Positions 5,558 to 6,690 of a stretch of DNA of 6,690 nucleotides are shown here, in pieces (within the stretch, counting starts at the first letter, position 1; every line of letters begins with the position of its first letter). The notes below the pieces were generated by a model. It was given only the letters and a program-made list of their open reading frames with translations, did not search any database and was not told where the DNA came from. The translations under genes and the position numbers were made by a program. The DNA is from Gammaproteobacteria bacterium (GTDB lineage Bacteria > Pseudomonadota > Gammaproteobacteria > Pseudomonadales > Halieaceae), in NCBI GenBank assembly GCA_018222695.1, contig JAAEZV010000090.1, forward strand, positions 1 through 6,690, written 5' to 3'.

Positions 5558-6690
5558 ATGATGGGTCCGAGTGATAAGAGCGCACGCATACTGGGCGAGT
5601 TACAGGCCTTTATGGCAGAGCACATCTATCCGAATGAGGTGGCTCATCAGGAGGCGCTCGCGGGTGCGGACAACCGCTTTGCGTCGATGCCTTTAGTGGA
5701 GTCGCTGAAGGACAAGGCCCGCAGCGCGGGGCTTTGGAATCTGTTTGTACCGACTGAGTACGAGGAATACAGCGATCATGGCGGCATGAGCTTTCTCGAC
5801 TACGCGCCGCTGGCCGAAGAAATGGGCCGTGTGATCTGGTGTCCAGAAGTTTTCAATTGCAATGCGCCGGACACGGGCAATATGGAGGTGCTGATGAAGT
5901 TCGGCACCGAAGCACAAAAGGCGGAATGGTTGGCGCCGCTGCTGGCCGGAGAGATCCGCTCTTCCTACGCCATGACTGAGCCGCAAGTTGCCTCAAGCGA
6001 TGCGACCAATATCCAGCTCGATATCCGCCGTGACGGCGACGAGTGGGTACTGAATGGCCATAAATGGTTCATCACCGGTGCGCCCTACGAGCGCTGCAAA
6101 ATATTTATCGTGATGGGCAAGAGCGATGCCGAGAACCCGAACCGACACTTGCAGCAAACCCAGATTCTTGTGCCCAAAGACACGCCCGGCGTTGAGGTAC
6201 TGCGACCGCTGACCACGCTCGGTTACGACGATGCACCGATTGGGCATGCCGAGGTGACGTTCACCGATGTCCGCGTGCCCGCAGAAAACCTGCTGCTCGG
6301 CGAGGGCAGGGGGTTTGAGATCGCACAAAGCCGCCTGGCGCCAGGCCGCATGCACCATTGCATGCGACTGATTGGCGCTGGGCAACGTTGCCTTGAGCTC
6401 GCTTGCCAGCGCGTGGAAGACCGGGAAACCTTCGGCAAAAAACTGAGCCAGCATCAGTCGATTCGCGAAAATATCGCCAAGAGCTATGCTGAGCTCGAGA
6501 TGGCGCGATTATTGGTTCATAAGACCTGTTGGCACATTGATCATCACGGCGTGAAGCCCTCGATCGAGCTGATCTCGGCCACCAAAATCAGTGTGCCGCT
6601 CATGATTCAAGCGATTATCGACCGCTGCATGCAAATGCATGGGGCGGGGGGGCTGACCGAAGATTGGTGTATGGCCGAGCAGTTCAACTA
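5558..6690 (+). CDS. Acyl-CoA dehydrogenase of the ACAD10/ACAD11 (FadE2-like) type (3' partial)
   Basis: The reading frame is open from ATG 5558 to the window edge: 377 codons plus two bases, with no stop. Family members of about 405-415 residues suggest some 30-35 are missing. Diagnostic blocks of the ACAD10/11 group are CNAPDTGNMEVL (101-112), AMTEPQVASSDATNI (138-152), NGHKWFITGA (166-175), LGYDDAPIGHAEV (221-233), LLGEGRGFEIAQSRLAPGR (246-264) with HHCMR (266-270), RETFGK (289-294) and QMHGAGGLTED (359-369). The helix-G position of the isovaleryl-type base is Gly (PGR), so the catalytic acid should lie in the unseen C-terminus, where this group is thought to use Asp. FAD-dependent oxidation of an acyl-CoA is expected. 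In eukaryotes and some bacteria relatives work with an APH-like kinase on 4-hydroxyacyl-CoAs. The gene is divergent from the ligase operon and probably co-regulated with it. Confidence 0.9.
   Translation, partial: MMGPSDKSARILGELQAFMAEHIYPNEVAHQEALAGADNRFASMPLVESLKDKARSAGLWNLFVPTEYEEYSDHGGMSFLDYAPLAEEMGRVIWCPEVFNCNAPDTGNMEVLMKFGTEAQKAEWLAPLLAGEIRSSYAMTEPQVASSDATNIQLDIRRDGDEWVLNGHKWFITGAPYERCKIFIVMGKSDAENPNRHLQQTQILVPKDTPGVEVLRPLTTLGYDDAPIGHAEVTFTDVRVPAENLLLGEGRGFEIAQSRLAPGRMHHCMRLIGAGQRCLELACQRVEDRETFGKKLSQHQSIRENIAKSYAELEMARLLVHKTCWHIDHHGVKPSIELISATKISVPLMIQAIIDRCMQMHGAGGLTEDWCMAEQFN

Noticed and set aside
5693..6454. Two minus-strand open frames (97 and 153 codons) opposite the last gene
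   Set aside because: They lie antisense to the ACAD11-like gene, whose plus-strand frame is open to the window edge with strong family motifs.

Overview
The window looks like chromosomal DNA of a moderately GC-rich proteobacterium, most likely a gammaproteobacterium. The best taxonomic clue is a YqcC-family gene directly behind the end of a DinG/YoaA-type helicase gene. The rest is acyl-CoA catabolism of the kind found in marine and soil bacteria that degrade many lipids. The genus cannot be fixed from this sequence, and no mobile element, CRISPR array, tRNA or rRNA was seen.

Layout. (1) Positions 1-472, + strand: the last 31 codons of a DinG/YoaA-like helicase, then a complete yqcC. (2) Positions 487-514: a perfect 12-bp inverted repeat flanked by A and T runs, a bidirectional terminator between convergent genes. 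(3) Positions 5307 down to 540, - strand: a tight four-gene operon in the order acyl-CoA ligase, large acyl-CoA dehydrogenase, small acyl-CoA dehydrogenase, short-chain dehydrogenase/reductase (SDR). (4) Positions 5308-5557: a divergent control region with a palindromic -10 element and two dyads that could be operators. It is the longest stretch without a gene (250 bases). (5) Position 5558 to the window end, + strand: a third acyl-CoA dehydrogenase, of the ACAD10/ACAD11 type, cut off by the window edge about 30 residues before its expected end.

How the genes may work together. The ligase would activate a carboxylic acid to its CoA thioester. The two adjacent dehydrogenases look like a heteromeric enzyme: the large subunit keeps a candidate catalytic Glu at the isovaleryl-CoA-dehydrogenase position, while the small subunit has no Glu at either known position. 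The SDR could act on a hydroxyacyl- or ketoacyl-CoA. No enoyl-CoA hydratase, thiolase or regulator gene lies in the window, so the pathway is incomplete here and the substrate is not determined. Comparable ligase plus paired-dehydrogenase sets serve steroid side chains (actinobacterial FadE26/FadE27 type) and dicarboxylic acids (PimC/PimD type). The divergent ACAD10/11-type gene suggests that a hydroxy-acid branch may belong to the same regulon.

Nothing here is clearly a new system. The parts most worth a second look are the shared divergent control region, the split-active-site dehydrogenase pair, and the ACAD11-like gene whose expected kinase partner would lie just outside the window.
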